From contig SPIA01000001.1 in assembly GCA_004535795.1 (NCBI GenBank), positions 485,126 to 549,125 on the forward strand: a stretch of 64,000 nucleotides of DNA. Direction: 5' to 3'. Shown piece by piece: positions 25,336-33,903 of this stretch. This stretch comes from Gammaproteobacteria bacterium LSUCC0057 (GTDB taxonomy: Bacteria; Pseudomonadota; Gammaproteobacteria; Pseudomonadales; Porticoccaceae). The notes beneath the pieces were generated by a model, which did not search any database, had not been told where the DNA came from, and saw only the letters and a program-made list of their open reading frames with translations. Numbering within the stretch: position 1 is the stretch's first letter; every line of letters starts with the position of its first letter. The position numbers and the translations under genes were made by a program.

Positions 25336-26427
25336 CTAGTAGCCGCCCAGCGTGGCGAAGCGGTCGCAGTGGTAGCGGCTGTCGCCAAACAGCTGGTTGG
25401 TCACCCGCGAGCGCTTAAGGTAGAGGCCGATGTCCATCTCATCGGTGACACCCATGCCGCCGTGCAGCTGAGTCGCCTCGTTGCTCATTTTTAGGTAGAT
25501 GTCGTTGGCCAGCGCTTTCGCTTGACTGGCCAGCTGAGCAATATCATCGGCGCCGTTGTCGAGTTGGAAGAGGGCGCCGGCGAGCGCGCTCTTGGCCAGC
25601 TCGAGCTCGCAGAACAGCTGTGCACAACGGTGCTGCAGCGCCTGAAAGGTACCGATCTTAACGCCAAATTGCTCGCGCTCACTCAAAAACGCCACGGTTT
25701 GCTCTAGCAGTGCCTCGGCGCCGCCGAGCTGCTCGGCGGCCACCGCAACGCTGGCGATATCCAGCGCCGCAGCAATGGCGGCACGGCTGTCGCCCTCGCC
25801 CAGCAGCTCAGTCACTGCAACTCGGTTAAAGTGCACGGTGCTGACGCAGCTGCCGTCCATCAACTGCTCGGTGGTGCACTCAATGCCGGGGCTGTCGGCG
25901 GCGACTAACGCCACTACTTGCTGGTCATCGCGCTGCGCCACCACTAACCACTGAGCGGCCAGATCGGCGTTGAGCACCATAGTCTTGGCACCGTCGAGTA
26001 CACCATCGCGGTAGCTGGTCGCCAACATATTGGGTTGGTAGTGGCTGCCCTCGTTAACCGCTACGGCAAATACCTCGCCGGCGGCGATAGCGGGGAGCAT
26101 CGCGCTGCGCTGCTGGTCGCTGCCGGCACGGTTGATCAGCTCGGCCGCCAATACGCTGGAGCCGAGCGTCGGCGTCAAGGTGAGATTGCGGCCCAGCGCC
26201 TCCATCGCCGCGCCCAAGCCGAGGTAGCCAAAACCGAGGCCGCCGTGCTGCTCGGGCAGCGCCAGCGCAGCTGTGCCGAGCTCGGCGAGCTGCTGCCAGA
26301 GCTCGACGTCAAAGCTGGCCACCCCCGCTCTATCGCGCCAGCTGCGCAGCGCTGACGGCGGCGCTTGCTCGGCGAGAAAATCGCGCAGGGTGTCGCGCAA
26401 CATGGTCTGTTCTTCATTGAGAATCAT
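25336..26427 (-). CDS. Acyl-CoA dehydrogenase, short FadE subunit
   Basis: 363 residues; ATG at 26427 with AAGGA upstream (the frame is open further but overlaps the previous gene). N-terminal LNEEQTMLRDTLRDFLAEQ, EQHGGLGFGYLGLG, and the C-terminal LSEREQFGVKIGTFQALQH and ATQLHGGMGVTDEMDI signatures. The central beta-domain is poorly conserved, as in the non-catalytic partner of the alpha2-beta2 steroid acyl-CoA dehydrogenases (ChsE type in mycobacteria). It lies 19 bases after a full-length FadE gene; the two likely form one heterotetramer for side-chain dehydrogenation. Confidence 0.86.
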   Translation of the reverse strand: MILNEEQTMLRDTLRDFLAEQAPPSALRSWRDRAGVASFDVELWQQLAELGTAALALPEQHGGLGFGYLGLGAAMEALGRNLTLTPTLGSSVLAAELINRAGSDQQRSAMLPAIAAGEVFAVAVNEGSHYQPNMLATSYRDGVLDGAKTMVLNADLAAQWLVVAQRDDQQVVALVAADSPGIECTTEQLMDGSCVSTVHFNRVAVTELLGEGDSRAAIAAALDIASVAVAAEQLGGAEALLEQTVAFLSEREQFGVKIGTFQALQHRCAQLFCELELAKSALAGALFQLDNGADDIAQLASQAKALANDIYLKMSNEATQLHGGMGVTDEMDIGLYLKRSRVTNQLFGDSRYHCDRFATLGGY

Positions 26428-26446
26428 GGTGGTATCCTTTAGCGGG

Positions 26447-27637
26447 TCAGCCGGGCAGGCCGAGCGCGCGCTTGGCAATAATATTTAACTGAATCTCTGA
26501 GGTGCCGCCGGCAATGGTGTGAGCCTTGTCGTAAGCCCAGTTTTTGACAATGGTGTGCTCGTTCTCAGAGGTCGATGGGTTCTCCCAGCTCAAGCCGCGG
26601 TTGCCGAGTATCTCCAGCAGTAATTCATCTTTGCGCTGCAGCTCGGCGGTGCCGATGTGTTTAATGGTCATACCCAAGCGGGGGTCGACGGCGCCGGCGC
26701 GAGCCTGGTGGTAGAGACGCTCATTGAGTAAATCTTGCGCACCTTGGTTCATTAGGTGGCGGGTGATGTCACGGCGCAGGGAGCCGTCGGTGAGCCTGCC
26801 TGCGGCGTCGACCGCGGTGTGTTTTTTCGCTAGCTCGGCGATGCTCTCCTGCTCGTTCTCAACCATGGCGCTCATGCTCGACATCAGTTTGCGCTCATGT
26901 TTAAGCAACTCTTTCGCCACCGCCCAGCCTTGGTTGAGCTCGCCGACCAGCTGCTCCTTGGGCACCTTGACGTTGTCAAAAAAAGTCTGGCAGAAGCTCG
27001 ATGCGCCACTGATCAGCTTAATTGGCGCAGTCGAGACCCCCTCGCTGTGCATGTCGATCAACAAAAAGCTAATACCGGCCTGCTTGGCGGCGTCGGGGTC
27101 GGTGCGCACCAAACAGAAGATCCAATCGGCACAATCGGCTTTGGTGGTCCAGATCTTGGTGCCGTTGACCAAGAAGTGGTCGCCGCAATCTTCCGCTTTG
27201 GTCTTCAGGCTAGCCAGGTCTGAGCCGGCGGCGGGCTCCGAGTAACCCTGCGCCCAGCGCACCTCGCCGCGGATAATGCGCGGCAAGTGTTGGCGTTTCT
27301 GCTGCTCGTTGCCATAGGCGAGCAGTGCTGGGCCGAGCATCCAGATGCCCATGTCGTAGAGAGGCGGGCGGCAGTTGAGTCGCGCCATCTCCTGGTTGAG
27401 GATTTTGCACTCGGTCTCATCGAGACCGCCGCCACCGTATTCGGCCGGCCAGTCGGGGGCGGTCCAGCCGCGATCGCGCATCGCCTCAAAGTACTGGCGT
27501 GCCTCGTTGTTGTGAAAATACTGGTCGCGTCCGGCCCAAATCTGTTCGGCCTCAATAACAGGTTGGCGCTGTGATGGCGGGCAGTGGGCTTCGAGCCAGT
27601 CACGGGTCTGCTGGCGGAATTGCTGGTAGTCTTTCAT
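26447..27637 (-). CDS. Acyl-CoA dehydrogenase, long FadE subunit
   Basis: 396 residues from the ATG at 27637; the in-frame TTG at 27649 is less likely. WTAPDWPAEYGGGGLDETE, QGYSEPAAGSDLASLKT, VNGTKIWTTKAD and the C-terminal IAGGTSEIQLNIIAKRALGLPG mark a standard FadE. The YEGT-type glutamate is replaced (IAGG), as in steroid-CoA dehydrogenases that keep the base elsewhere. Paired with the short FadE downstream. The preceding genes are a CoA ligase and a TetR regulator, pointing to beta-oxidation of a steroid or fatty side chain. Confidence 0.88.
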   Translation of the reverse strand: MKDYQQFRQQTRDWLEAHCPPSQRQPVIEAEQIWAGRDQYFHNNEARQYFEAMRDRGWTAPDWPAEYGGGGLDETECKILNQEMARLNCRPPLYDMGIWMLGPALLAYGNEQQKRQHLPRIIRGEVRWAQGYSEPAAGSDLASLKTKAEDCGDHFLVNGTKIWTTKADCADWIFCLVRTDPDAAKQAGISFLLIDMHSEGVSTAPIKLISGASSFCQTFFDNVKVPKEQLVGELNQGWAVAKELLKHERKLMSSMSAMVENEQESIAELAKKHTAVDAAGRLTDGSLRRDITRHLMNQGAQDLLNERLYHQARAGAVDPRLGMTIKHIGTAELQRKDELLLEILGNRGLSWENPSTSENEHTIVKNWAYDKAHTIAGGTSEIQLNIIAKRALGLPG

Positions 27638-27657
27638 AGTGGTATCCAATAAAAATA

Positions 27658-28302
27658 CTAGTGATTAGCGATTGCTAACAGCTCACGCTTGAGTCGACAC
27701 AGATGTATTTCTTGATAGGGGACGTCGGGCTCTAACAAGCGGTCCAGTGCCATGCCGCTGAGACAGCGATGGATGTATCTGAAAATTTCATCTAGTGTCT
27801 CTATCGCTATGGTTGAATCAGTGAAAAGAGCTCGAATTTTTATCAGCTGTGGAGAAAGTTCGCGATTGATGTGAAACTTCTCTCGTTGAATATTAATCCC
27901 GCTGGCTCGACTGGCCATGAGAATTTCTGAGAAGGCCACATAAAGATCACTGCTGTAGTGCTGCCAGAGCAAGTTGATATAGCCTTCAACCCGTTGTTCG
28001 AGACTGCCGGCAATTCTCGCAGCTTGGTCGAGACGTCTAAAATAACTGTCGCGTGCCAGCTCTAAAACCGCCACAAAGATCTCATCTTTAGTTCCAAAAT
28101 GGTGTTGTACAGCCCCCCATGTTACCCCTGCCCGAGCACAGATAGCGGCTGAACTGGCACCACTAAATCCTGCTTCAACAATAATATTGATCGTCGCGAT
28201 CAGAATTTTTTGCCGAGTCGCCGCTGCTTTGCGGGCCTGGTGCGTATCGGCGCTGGGCTGGCATGCATAAGCCAATGACTCTCTCATGCCATCAGTCTCC
28301 AT
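27658..28302 (-). CDS. TetR-family transcriptional regulator
   Basis: 214 residues from the ATG at 28302, or 209 from the ATG at 28287; the first overlaps the ligase gene by 11 bases. HTH: RQKILIATINIIVEAGFSG, then SSAAICARAGVTWGAVQHHF, then GTKDEIFVAVL. The C-terminal ligand domain has a long LEQRVEGYINLLWQHYSSDLY helix. Located inside the operon it probably regulates, between ligase and FadE genes; a target site is likely the divergent promoter region at 29975-30227. Confidence 0.87.
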   Translation of the reverse strand: METDGMRESLAYACQPSADTHQARKAAATRQKILIATINIIVEAGFSGASSAAICARAGVTWGAVQHHFGTKDEIFVAVLELARDSYFRRLDQAARIAGSLEQRVEGYINLLWQHYSSDLYVAFSEILMASRASGINIQREKFHINRELSPQLIKIRALFTDSTIAIETLDEIFRYIHRCLSGMALDRLLEPDVPYQEIHLCRLKRELLAIANH

Positions 28303-29974
28303 TACAGAAATAAGCGTTGGCAATGGCCTGTTTGAGTAACTTTTTAGTGGCGTTGCGCGGCAGTTCCGTCTGGGCAAAGACGATCTGACTGGGGACTTTA
28401 AAGCCGGCCAAGTGCGCCTGACAGTGGTTGCGAATGGCCGCCTCGTCAAGCGGTTGGCCACTGCAGCGCACCACTGCCGCGACCTGCTCGCCGTACTGCT
28501 CACAGGGTATGCCGACCACTGCCACCTCGGCGACGCCGGGCAGCGACAGCAGGCAGTTTTCAATCTCGACCGGGTAGATGTTTTCACCGCCGCGAATAAT
28601 CATATCTTTAGCGCGGTCGCACAGATAGAGCAGCCCCTCTTCGCTGAGATAGCCGACGTCGCCGGTTTTAAACCAGCCGTCGCTAAAGTCGCTCTGGTTG
28701 TCACTGCCGCTGATATAGCGGTCGATGGTACTGGCTGAGCGTATCCAAATTTCTCCGCGTTCGCCCCGCGCTAGCGCCGCGCCCTGCTCGTCGCAAAATT
28801 TCAGCTCGACAATCGGGCTGACAAATCCTGAAGCACCGCGGTAGTGGCGCATGATCGGCCCGGTAAATGCCGCGCCGGTGCCGCCGCTCTCGGTCAGCCC
28901 CCAGCCGGCGCCGGACATGGTTTCTGGGCAGTGCTGGTCGTAGAGATCATAGAGTTTTGAGGGTGTCGCCGCGCCGCCGGCACTGATGTTGCTAATTCGA
29001 GCGGTCTCGGCGTGGCTCAAGTTGCCGCGCTCAAGCAGGTCGATGAGCATGGTCGGTGCTCCCATCAGTACGGTAATACCTTGCTCTTTGACTAACCGTT
29101 CGGCTTCGGCGGCGTCCCACTTGTACATCAAGTAGAGCGCGCGACCAAATTTTAAGTTGACGATAAATTGCGAGAACAGCCCGCTGATGTGGAACAGTGG
29201 CACCGCCAGCAGAGTTTTGGCCGGTATCTGCTTGGCCATGTAGCTGTTCTGCAGCTCGGTGTTGGTCATGTAGGTAGCGGCGCCGATGAATTCGATGTTG
29301 AACAGCCCCTGTGCACAGATGAAGTGGCTGAACTGCGCCCCCTTAGGGCGACCCGAGGTGCCTGAGGTAAATAGCAAAATTGCGGCATCGTCGGGCTGCG
29401 GATCGGCTGTCGCCGCCGGCAGCGCACTGCCAGCAGCCAACGCCGCAGCCCAGCTCTCTGCATCGCTGGCGCTGTCGGCGCAGACAATGGCTTTGATGCC
29501 AAATTTTTGTGGCTCAATAAAACTGGCGCGCGGGCCGTCGCAGATCACCAGCTGGGCATCACTATCCGTGAGCCCCTGGTGCAGCTCTTCGCTGCGCCCC
29601 CAGCTGTTTAGCGGCACCACTACTGCGCCGATGCTGATAATGGCGGTGAAGCTGATCAGCCACTCGGCGCTGTTGCGCATAGCGATCGCTACCCGCTGAC
29701 CGGGGGCTATGGCGGCGCTGTGTTGCAGATAGCTGGCCAGCTGGTCGCTGGCGGCAAAAAAATCGTCAAAGCTGTAACGCCCCGCAGCAGAGTCGATAAA
29801 CAGCTGCGAGCCAAACTGGCGACCCTCGTTGAGGATCGCCAGTAGGGTCGCCGGAGCATTCTTGTACGCTTTCACACTGTGATTGCCGCGGTTCAGTGTC
29901 ACCACTTCAAAGGGGGCGCCCGGTCCTGTCAGCTGAGCGGTGACAGTGTGGTGCAGTGCAGTCAGATCAGTCAT
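28292..29974 (-). CDS. Acyl-CoA ligase (AMP-forming)
   Basis: 560 residues from the ATG at 29974, preceded by AAGGG; an in-frame TTG lies seven codons upstream. Adenylate-forming motifs: LLFTSGTSGRPKGAQF (P-loop), GAGWGLTESGG, GWFKTGDVGYL, CDRAKDMIIRGGENIYPVEIEN, and the C-terminal catalytic lysine region PRNATKKLLKQ. Activates a carboxylic acid to its CoA ester. As first gene of the ligase-tetR-FadE-FadE-EthD-SDR operon it probably activates a steroid side-chain or branched fatty acid. It differs from the FadD3-type ligase at 38752. Divergent from ipdC. Confidence 0.9.
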   Translation of the reverse strand: MTDLTALHHTVTAQLTGPGAPFEVVTLNRGNHSVKAYKNAPATLLAILNEGRQFGSQLFIDSAAGRYSFDDFFAASDQLASYLQHSAAIAPGQRVAIAMRNSAEWLISFTAIISIGAVVVPLNSWGRSEELHQGLTDSDAQLVICDGPRASFIEPQKFGIKAIVCADSASDAESWAAALAAGSALPAATADPQPDDAAILLFTSGTSGRPKGAQFSHFICAQGLFNIEFIGAATYMTNTELQNSYMAKQIPAKTLLAVPLFHISGLFSQFIVNLKFGRALYLMYKWDAAEAERLVKEQGITVLMGAPTMLIDLLERGNLSHAETARISNISAGGAATPSKLYDLYDQHCPETMSGAGWGLTESGGTGAAFTGPIMRHYRGASGFVSPIVELKFCDEQGAALARGERGEIWIRSASTIDRYISGSDNQSDFSDGWFKTGDVGYLSEEGLLYLCDRAKDMIIRGGENIYPVEIENCLLSLPGVAEVAVVGIPCEQYGEQVAAVVRCSGQPLDEAAIRNHCQAHLAGFKVPSQIVFAQTELPRNATKKLLKQAIANAYFCNGD

Positions 29975-30069
29975 CTTTTTCCCTTGTTGTGGCAAACAGC
30001 TGGGCGCGCTAGCGCCAGGTCGAATAGAGCGTATAGTCGCTATGGCCTATGCTGTTGCAGCCGCTGTGC

Positions 30070-30108
30070 TTGACCCATTTCGATGAAAAAAAGTATCGTT
30101 TATTCATC
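30070..30108 (+). promoter_or_regulatory. Candidate ipdC promoter with overlapping operator
   Basis: TTGACC (30070-30075) and TATCGT (30094-30099), 18 bases apart, form a plausible sigma70 promoter about 130 bases before ipdC. The inverted repeat GATGAA (30082-30087) / TTCATC (30103-30108) straddles the -10 element, the position expected for a repressor site. Both TetR proteins in this window are candidate ligands. The whole gap (29975-30227) separates the divergent ligase and ipdC operons. Confidence 0.4.
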
Positions 30109-30227
30109 TTGTGTCGGCAACGCTTTTGCGCGGGCTGCTATCGTCCAACTGCATTACAAAAGCCGTTCGGCACACCCGCTAAGAGCTTCTCAGTAGCGTC
30201 TGAGTTTGCACCGTACCGAGATAACCG

Positions 30228-31277
30228 ATGAAAACTGCACTGACAACACTGCTGGGCTGCCGTTACCCGGTAATACAAACAGCGATGGGCTGGGTGGCCG
30301 ATGCCAACCTGGTGGCGGCGACCGGCAACGCCGGTGGTTTTGGTTTCATCGCCGGCGCGGTGATGACCCCCGCCGAGATCGAGCAGCAGATCGTCGCGGT
30401 CAAAACTGCCAGCGACGCGCCGTTTGGTGTCAACTTTCATATGTTTGTCCCCGATGCCGAGGCGATTGTTGAGCTCTGCATCAAGTATCAGGTGGCGGCG
30501 GTCAGCTACTCACGCTCGCCGGTGCCGACACTGGTGAGTCGCCTTAAAGCGGCCAACATTGTCTGCATACCGACCATCGGCGCCGCCAAACATGCCGCCA
30601 AGGCGGTGGCGATGGGCGCCGACGCGCTGGTGGTGCAGGGCGGTGAAGGGGGCGGTCACACTGGCGGCGTCGCCAGCACCGTGCTACTCCCCGAGGTGGT
30701 GCGCAGTGTCGATGTGCCGGTGGCGGCGGCGGGGGGCTTTAAAGATGGCGACGGCTTAGTGGCGGCGCTGGCGTTTGGCGCCAGCGGTATTGCCATGGGC
30801 ACCCGTTTTCTGCTCAGCCAAGAGTCGCCGGTGCCACTGGCCACTAAACAGTGCTACCTAAATGCCACACCCGAACAGATGGTGGTGCGCACGGTGCTCG
30901 ACGGCATACCGCAGCGGATGCTCTACAACCGCTACCTGCGCTCGCTGGAGAGCAGCTCGTCGGCTGGCATGCTACTGCGCGCGGTGAAAAATGGCCTGGC
31001 GTTTAGCCGCATGACCGAGAGCTCACTGCTGGCGATGCTGAAGTCGGCCTGGCAGATGTCGCGCAGTGGCGATGTCACCTTTGCGCAGACGTTGATGGCC
31101 GCCAACGCGCCGATGATGATTCAGCAGGCGATTGTTGCCGGCCAACCCGATCGCGGTGTGCTGCCCGGTGGGCAGATCGCCGGCACCATTGACGATCTGC
31201 CCGCAGTCGCAGAGCTGATTGAGCAGATTATGAGTCAGGCGCAGCAGCGCCTGCGTGAATTAGAGGCGCTGCGCTAA
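30228..31277 (+). CDS. ipdC: IpdC, FMN-dependent oxidoreductase of ring C/D degradation
   Basis: 349 residues of the nitronate monooxygenase fold. YPVIQTAMGWVADANLVAA at the N-terminus, GVNFHMFVPDAE, IPTIGAAKHAAKAVAMGADA, VVQGGEGGGHTGG, VPVAAAGGFKDGDG and GIAMGTRFLLSQE all follow the mycobacterial IpdC (Rv3553) pattern. In that pathway IpdC acts on the CoA ester of the bicyclic C/D-ring remnant before EchA20 opens ring D. The adjacent echA20, as in mycobacteria, supports this over generic nitronate oxidation. First gene of ipdC-echA20-kshA-ksi. ATG start, weak ribosome site. Confidence 0.87.
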   Translation: MKTALTTLLGCRYPVIQTAMGWVADANLVAATGNAGGFGFIAGAVMTPAEIEQQIVAVKTASDAPFGVNFHMFVPDAEAIVELCIKYQVAAVSYSRSPVPTLVSRLKAANIVCIPTIGAAKHAAKAVAMGADALVVQGGEGGGHTGGVASTVLLPEVVRSVDVPVAAAGGFKDGDGLVAALAFGASGIAMGTRFLLSQESPVPLATKQCYLNATPEQMVVRTVLDGIPQRMLYNRYLRSLESSSSAGMLLRAVKNGLAFSRMTESSLLAMLKSAWQMSRSGDVTFAQTLMAANAPMMIQQAIVAGQPDRGVLPGGQIAGTIDDLPAVAELIEQIMSQAQQRLRELEALR

Positions 31278-31327
31278 CCGCACAACCGCGGTTGTAACGC
31301 TTGCGAACCCGCCAAGAGAGAACTGTT

Positions 31328-32074
31328 ATGCCTTTTCAGACTGAGATTAACGCCCATATCGCCGAGCTGATTTTTAACAAGCCGCCGGTTAACGCCTTTG
31401 ACAGCCGCGAGTGGGCGGCGATCGCCGCCGAGCTGGAGCGGCTCGGTGCGCTCGACGAGGTGCGGGTGATTGTTATTCGCGCCGAGGGCAAAGGGTTTTG
31501 CGCCGGTGTCGATATCAAAGAGTTGGCCGCAGATAGCAGCAAGATTATTGCCGTCAACAAAGGTAACTACGACACCTTTGCCGCCATACACCGCAACCGT
31601 GTGCCGGTGATTGTGGCGCTGCACGGCTTTGTCTTGGGCGGTGGCATCGGTATCGCTGGGGCTGCCGATATCGTCGTCGCATCCGACTGTGCGCGGTTTG
31701 GTGTACCGGAGGTCGATCGCGGTGCGATGGGCGGCGGCGCCCATCTGCAGCGGCTGTTCCCGGTGCAAAAGGTGCGCCACATGTACTTTACCGGCGAGTT
31801 TATCGATGCCGCCGAGGGCTACCGGCTGGGGGCGATTGAGCGGGTAGTGCCGCGCGCAGAGCTGCGCGACTGCGCACTGGCTATCGCCGCCACCATCGCC
31901 GCCAAAAGTCCGGCAATGATCGCGCTGGCCAAAGAGGCGTTGACCGGTATCGAAGATGGCAACCTCGAGGACAAGTACCGCTGGGAGCAGGGCTTTACTC
32001 TGCAAGCCTACACCGAGGGCGACTCGCAAGAGGCGCGCGACGCCTTTGTCGAGAAACGCGACGCCAACTTTTAA
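31328..32074 (+). CDS. echA20: EchA20-type crotonase, ring-D hydrolase
   Basis: 248 residues from the ATG at 31328 (the in-frame TTG at 31301 would add nine residues not found in the family). EchA20 hydrolyses ring D of the bicyclic CoA intermediate. Matching features: PPVNAF, IRAEGKGFCAGVDIKE, GFVLGGGIGIAGAADIVVASD, GVPEVDRGAMGGGAHLQRL, KEALTG and RWEQGFT...RDAFVEKR. It keeps one of the two crotonase glutamates (E128 in PEV); the other position is a glycine (G108), as in the mycobacterial enzyme. 50 bases after ipdC. Confidence 0.88.
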   Translation: MPFQTEINAHIAELIFNKPPVNAFDSREWAAIAAELERLGALDEVRVIVIRAEGKGFCAGVDIKELAADSSKIIAVNKGNYDTFAAIHRNRVPVIVALHGFVLGGGIGIAGAADIVVASDCARFGVPEVDRGAMGGGAHLQRLFPVQKVRHMYFTGEFIDAAEGYRLGAIERVVPRAELRDCALAIAATIAAKSPAMIALAKEALTGIEDGNLEDKYRWEQGFTLQAYTEGDSQEARDAFVEKRDANF

Positions 32075-32157
32075 GCGCCGCTGGCAGAGCCTCCAAACGG
32101 ACGATTACTGCCCCGCTGGCAGCGCTATACTCAACCAAAATAACCGAGGGGATCACC

Positions 32158-33249
32158 ATGGCTAAGGCAGTTGACTACGAGCTCGGCCCGCACACTTTTC
32201 CGCGCGGCTGGTTTGTCATTGCAGAGAAGAGCGAGCTCGACAAAGGGCCGATGGCGGTGCGCTTTTTTGGCCGCGACCTTGCTCTCTACCGCGGTGAGAG
32301 TGGCAAGCCGGTGCTGTTGGACGCCTACTGCAAACATATGGGCACCCATCTAACCGCCAGCGACTCAGCGATGATTGTCCGCAACGGCCACCAGATCGAG
32401 GGCGACTCGATCCGCTGTCCCTACCACGGCTGGCGCTACAACGCCGCTGGCGATGTCGACGATATTCCCTACCACGACGGCCCCTGCCCAAAATCGGCGT
32501 CGATCCGCTCTTATCCGGTGGTCGACAGCATGGGCTGCATTATGGCGTGGTTCGATGAAGAGGGCGGTGAGCCCGACTATGCGGCGCCAGCGCTACCCGA
32601 GTGGGACCATCCGCAGTGGGTGCAGTGGCAGCTCGACCACCTCGGCGAGCTGGCTATTCACCCGCAAGAGGTGTTGGACAACATGTCCGATATCCGCCAC
32701 CTCGGCCCCACCCACGGCGCCCCGGCGGAGTATTTTGAGAACGAGGCGCGCGAGCATATCTACATTCAGCGCCAGGGCGGTATTATGCAGCTCTACGGCG
32801 GCGTGATGCTCTACACCACCACCTGGTACACCGGCCCCGGCCTGCTGCTCTCCAAGCAGGTGTGGGGCGACTCTGTGCAGTATGAGTTAATTGCCAACAC
32901 TCCCGTCGATGACGGTGTAATCAAGGCGTGGCACGGCTGCCTGGTCAAGGCGCCGGCACTGCCGGTCAGTGATGAAGACCGCGCCAACGCCGCGCTGCAG
33001 CAAGCTGGCGCACTGGAGGCGTTTGCCACCGACTTTCAGATTTGGCGCCACAAAAAGCCGGCGTTAAAAATTATGCAGCTGAAAACCGATGGCCCATTCC
33101 GCACCGGTCGCAAGTGGTACTCACAGTTCTACCTGCCCCGAGCAGAGGCGGCCGCGCTGCACAGCGAGACCAATGGCATCTACCATGTCCAAGGTATGCC
33201 GACACCCAGCGATAAAGGCCATGCCATCGACGATGACCTGCCGATCTAA
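32158..33249 (+). CDS. kshA: 3-ketosteroid 9-alpha-hydroxylase oxygenase (KshA)
   Basis: 363 residues. Rieske ligands C58-K-H60 and C87-P-Y-H90; mononuclear iron site D178, H181, H186 in NMSDIRHLGPTH, with D292 a likely third ligand. H181 and H186 coincide with the numbering of the iron ligands known for M. tuberculosis KshA. Hydroxylates C9 of 1,4-diene-3-ketosteroids, which breaks ring B together with KstD. The reductase partner KshB is not in the window. ATG with GAGGGG upstream. Placed after echA20 and 18 bases before ketosteroid isomerase. Confidence 0.87.
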   Translation: MAKAVDYELGPHTFPRGWFVIAEKSELDKGPMAVRFFGRDLALYRGESGKPVLLDAYCKHMGTHLTASDSAMIVRNGHQIEGDSIRCPYHGWRYNAAGDVDDIPYHDGPCPKSASIRSYPVVDSMGCIMAWFDEEGGEPDYAAPALPEWDHPQWVQWQLDHLGELAIHPQEVLDNMSDIRHLGPTHGAPAEYFENEAREHIYIQRQGGIMQLYGGVMLYTTTWYTGPGLLLSKQVWGDSVQYELIANTPVDDGVIKAWHGCLVKAPALPVSDEDRANAALQQAGALEAFATDFQIWRHKKPALKIMQLKTDGPFRTGRKWYSQFYLPRAEAAALHSETNGIYHVQGMPTPSDKGHAIDDDLPI

Positions 33250-33267
33250 GCCAACAGGGGAATATGC

Positions 33268-33636
33268 ATGAACAACAGCCAAGCGACGGCGATCATTGAT
33301 GAGTATCTAGAGGCACTGGTGGCCGGTGACCTCGACCGCGTGCTGGCGCTTTACGCCGACGACGCCACGGTAGAGGACCCTGTCGGCAGCCCGCCGCTGC
33401 AGGGGCGCGAGGCGCTCAGCGCCTTCTACCAGGTGGCGGTCGACAGCGTCTCTGCCGCCCACACACTCGGCCCGGTGCGCTGCGCCGGCAACGAGTTCAC
33501 GGTGCCATTTGCCATTGAGGCGAGCTTGGGCGCCAAGGTGGCGATAGAGATCATCGACCACTTTGTCGTCAACGAGGCGGGCAAGATCACCGCAATGCGC
33601 GCGTTCTGGTCAAAAGAGAATGTCAGGCCACTCTAA
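33268..33636 (+). CDS. ksi: Steroid delta-5-isomerase (ketosteroid isomerase)
   Basis: 122 residues, the normal KSI length. Moves the double bond of delta-5-3-ketosteroids to delta-4. Catalytic residues known for the Comamonas enzyme (Tyr14, Asp38, Asp99) are all present with a small shift: Y13 in DEYLEAL, D37 in ATVEDPVGS, D97 in IIDHFVV. YADDATVEDPVGS and GKITAMRAFW follow the family closely. Last gene of the ipdC operon, with a terminator behind it. Confidence 0.93.
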   Translation: MNNSQATAIIDEYLEALVAGDLDRVLALYADDATVEDPVGSPPLQGREALSAFYQVAVDSVSAAHTLGPVRCAGNEFTVPFAIEASLGAKVAIEIIDHFVVNEAGKITAMRAFWSKENVRPL

Positions 33637-33653
33637 CTTAATTTATTACCTAC

Positions 33654-33682
33654 AAAAAAGGCCTCGTGAGAGGCCTTTTTTT
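33654..33682. terminator. Bidirectional rho-independent terminator
   Basis: A-tract plus GGCCTC, loop GTGA, then GAGGCC plus T-tract. Follows the ipdC-echA20-kshA-ksi operon. The 221 bases from here to the end of the regulator gene at 33904 hold no gene that I can support. Confidence 0.9.
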
Positions 33683-33903
33683 ATCGACTTTGCCTGTGGC
33701 AGCGCGGCGAGGCGAAGGTCGACGCCGCCGTCGTAGCGTTGTTGGTGCACTGACTTTGGTTGTCTGGAGCGGCGCCGGCGCAGACTCGCTAAACAAGCAG
33801 CAGGGCACATTTCTTGGTTGCGGCAGCGATACCGCAGTTAATCACCAACAGCCGCGGTCAGCTGCAGCAGCTTTAATCTCCCCATTAATAACGAGACTGG
33901 CGG

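Noticed and set aside
30228-31277. Generic nitronate monooxygenase
   Set aside because: Sequence blocks and the adjacent echA20 point to IpdC; no nitroalkane context.
31274-32029. 251-codon antisense frame opposite echA20
   Set aside because: Shadow of strong third-position GC bias; echA20 is unambiguous.
33683-33903. Small open frame between the KSI terminator and the LuxR gene
   Set aside because: No ribosome site, no recognisable protein pattern, and it starts inside the terminator.
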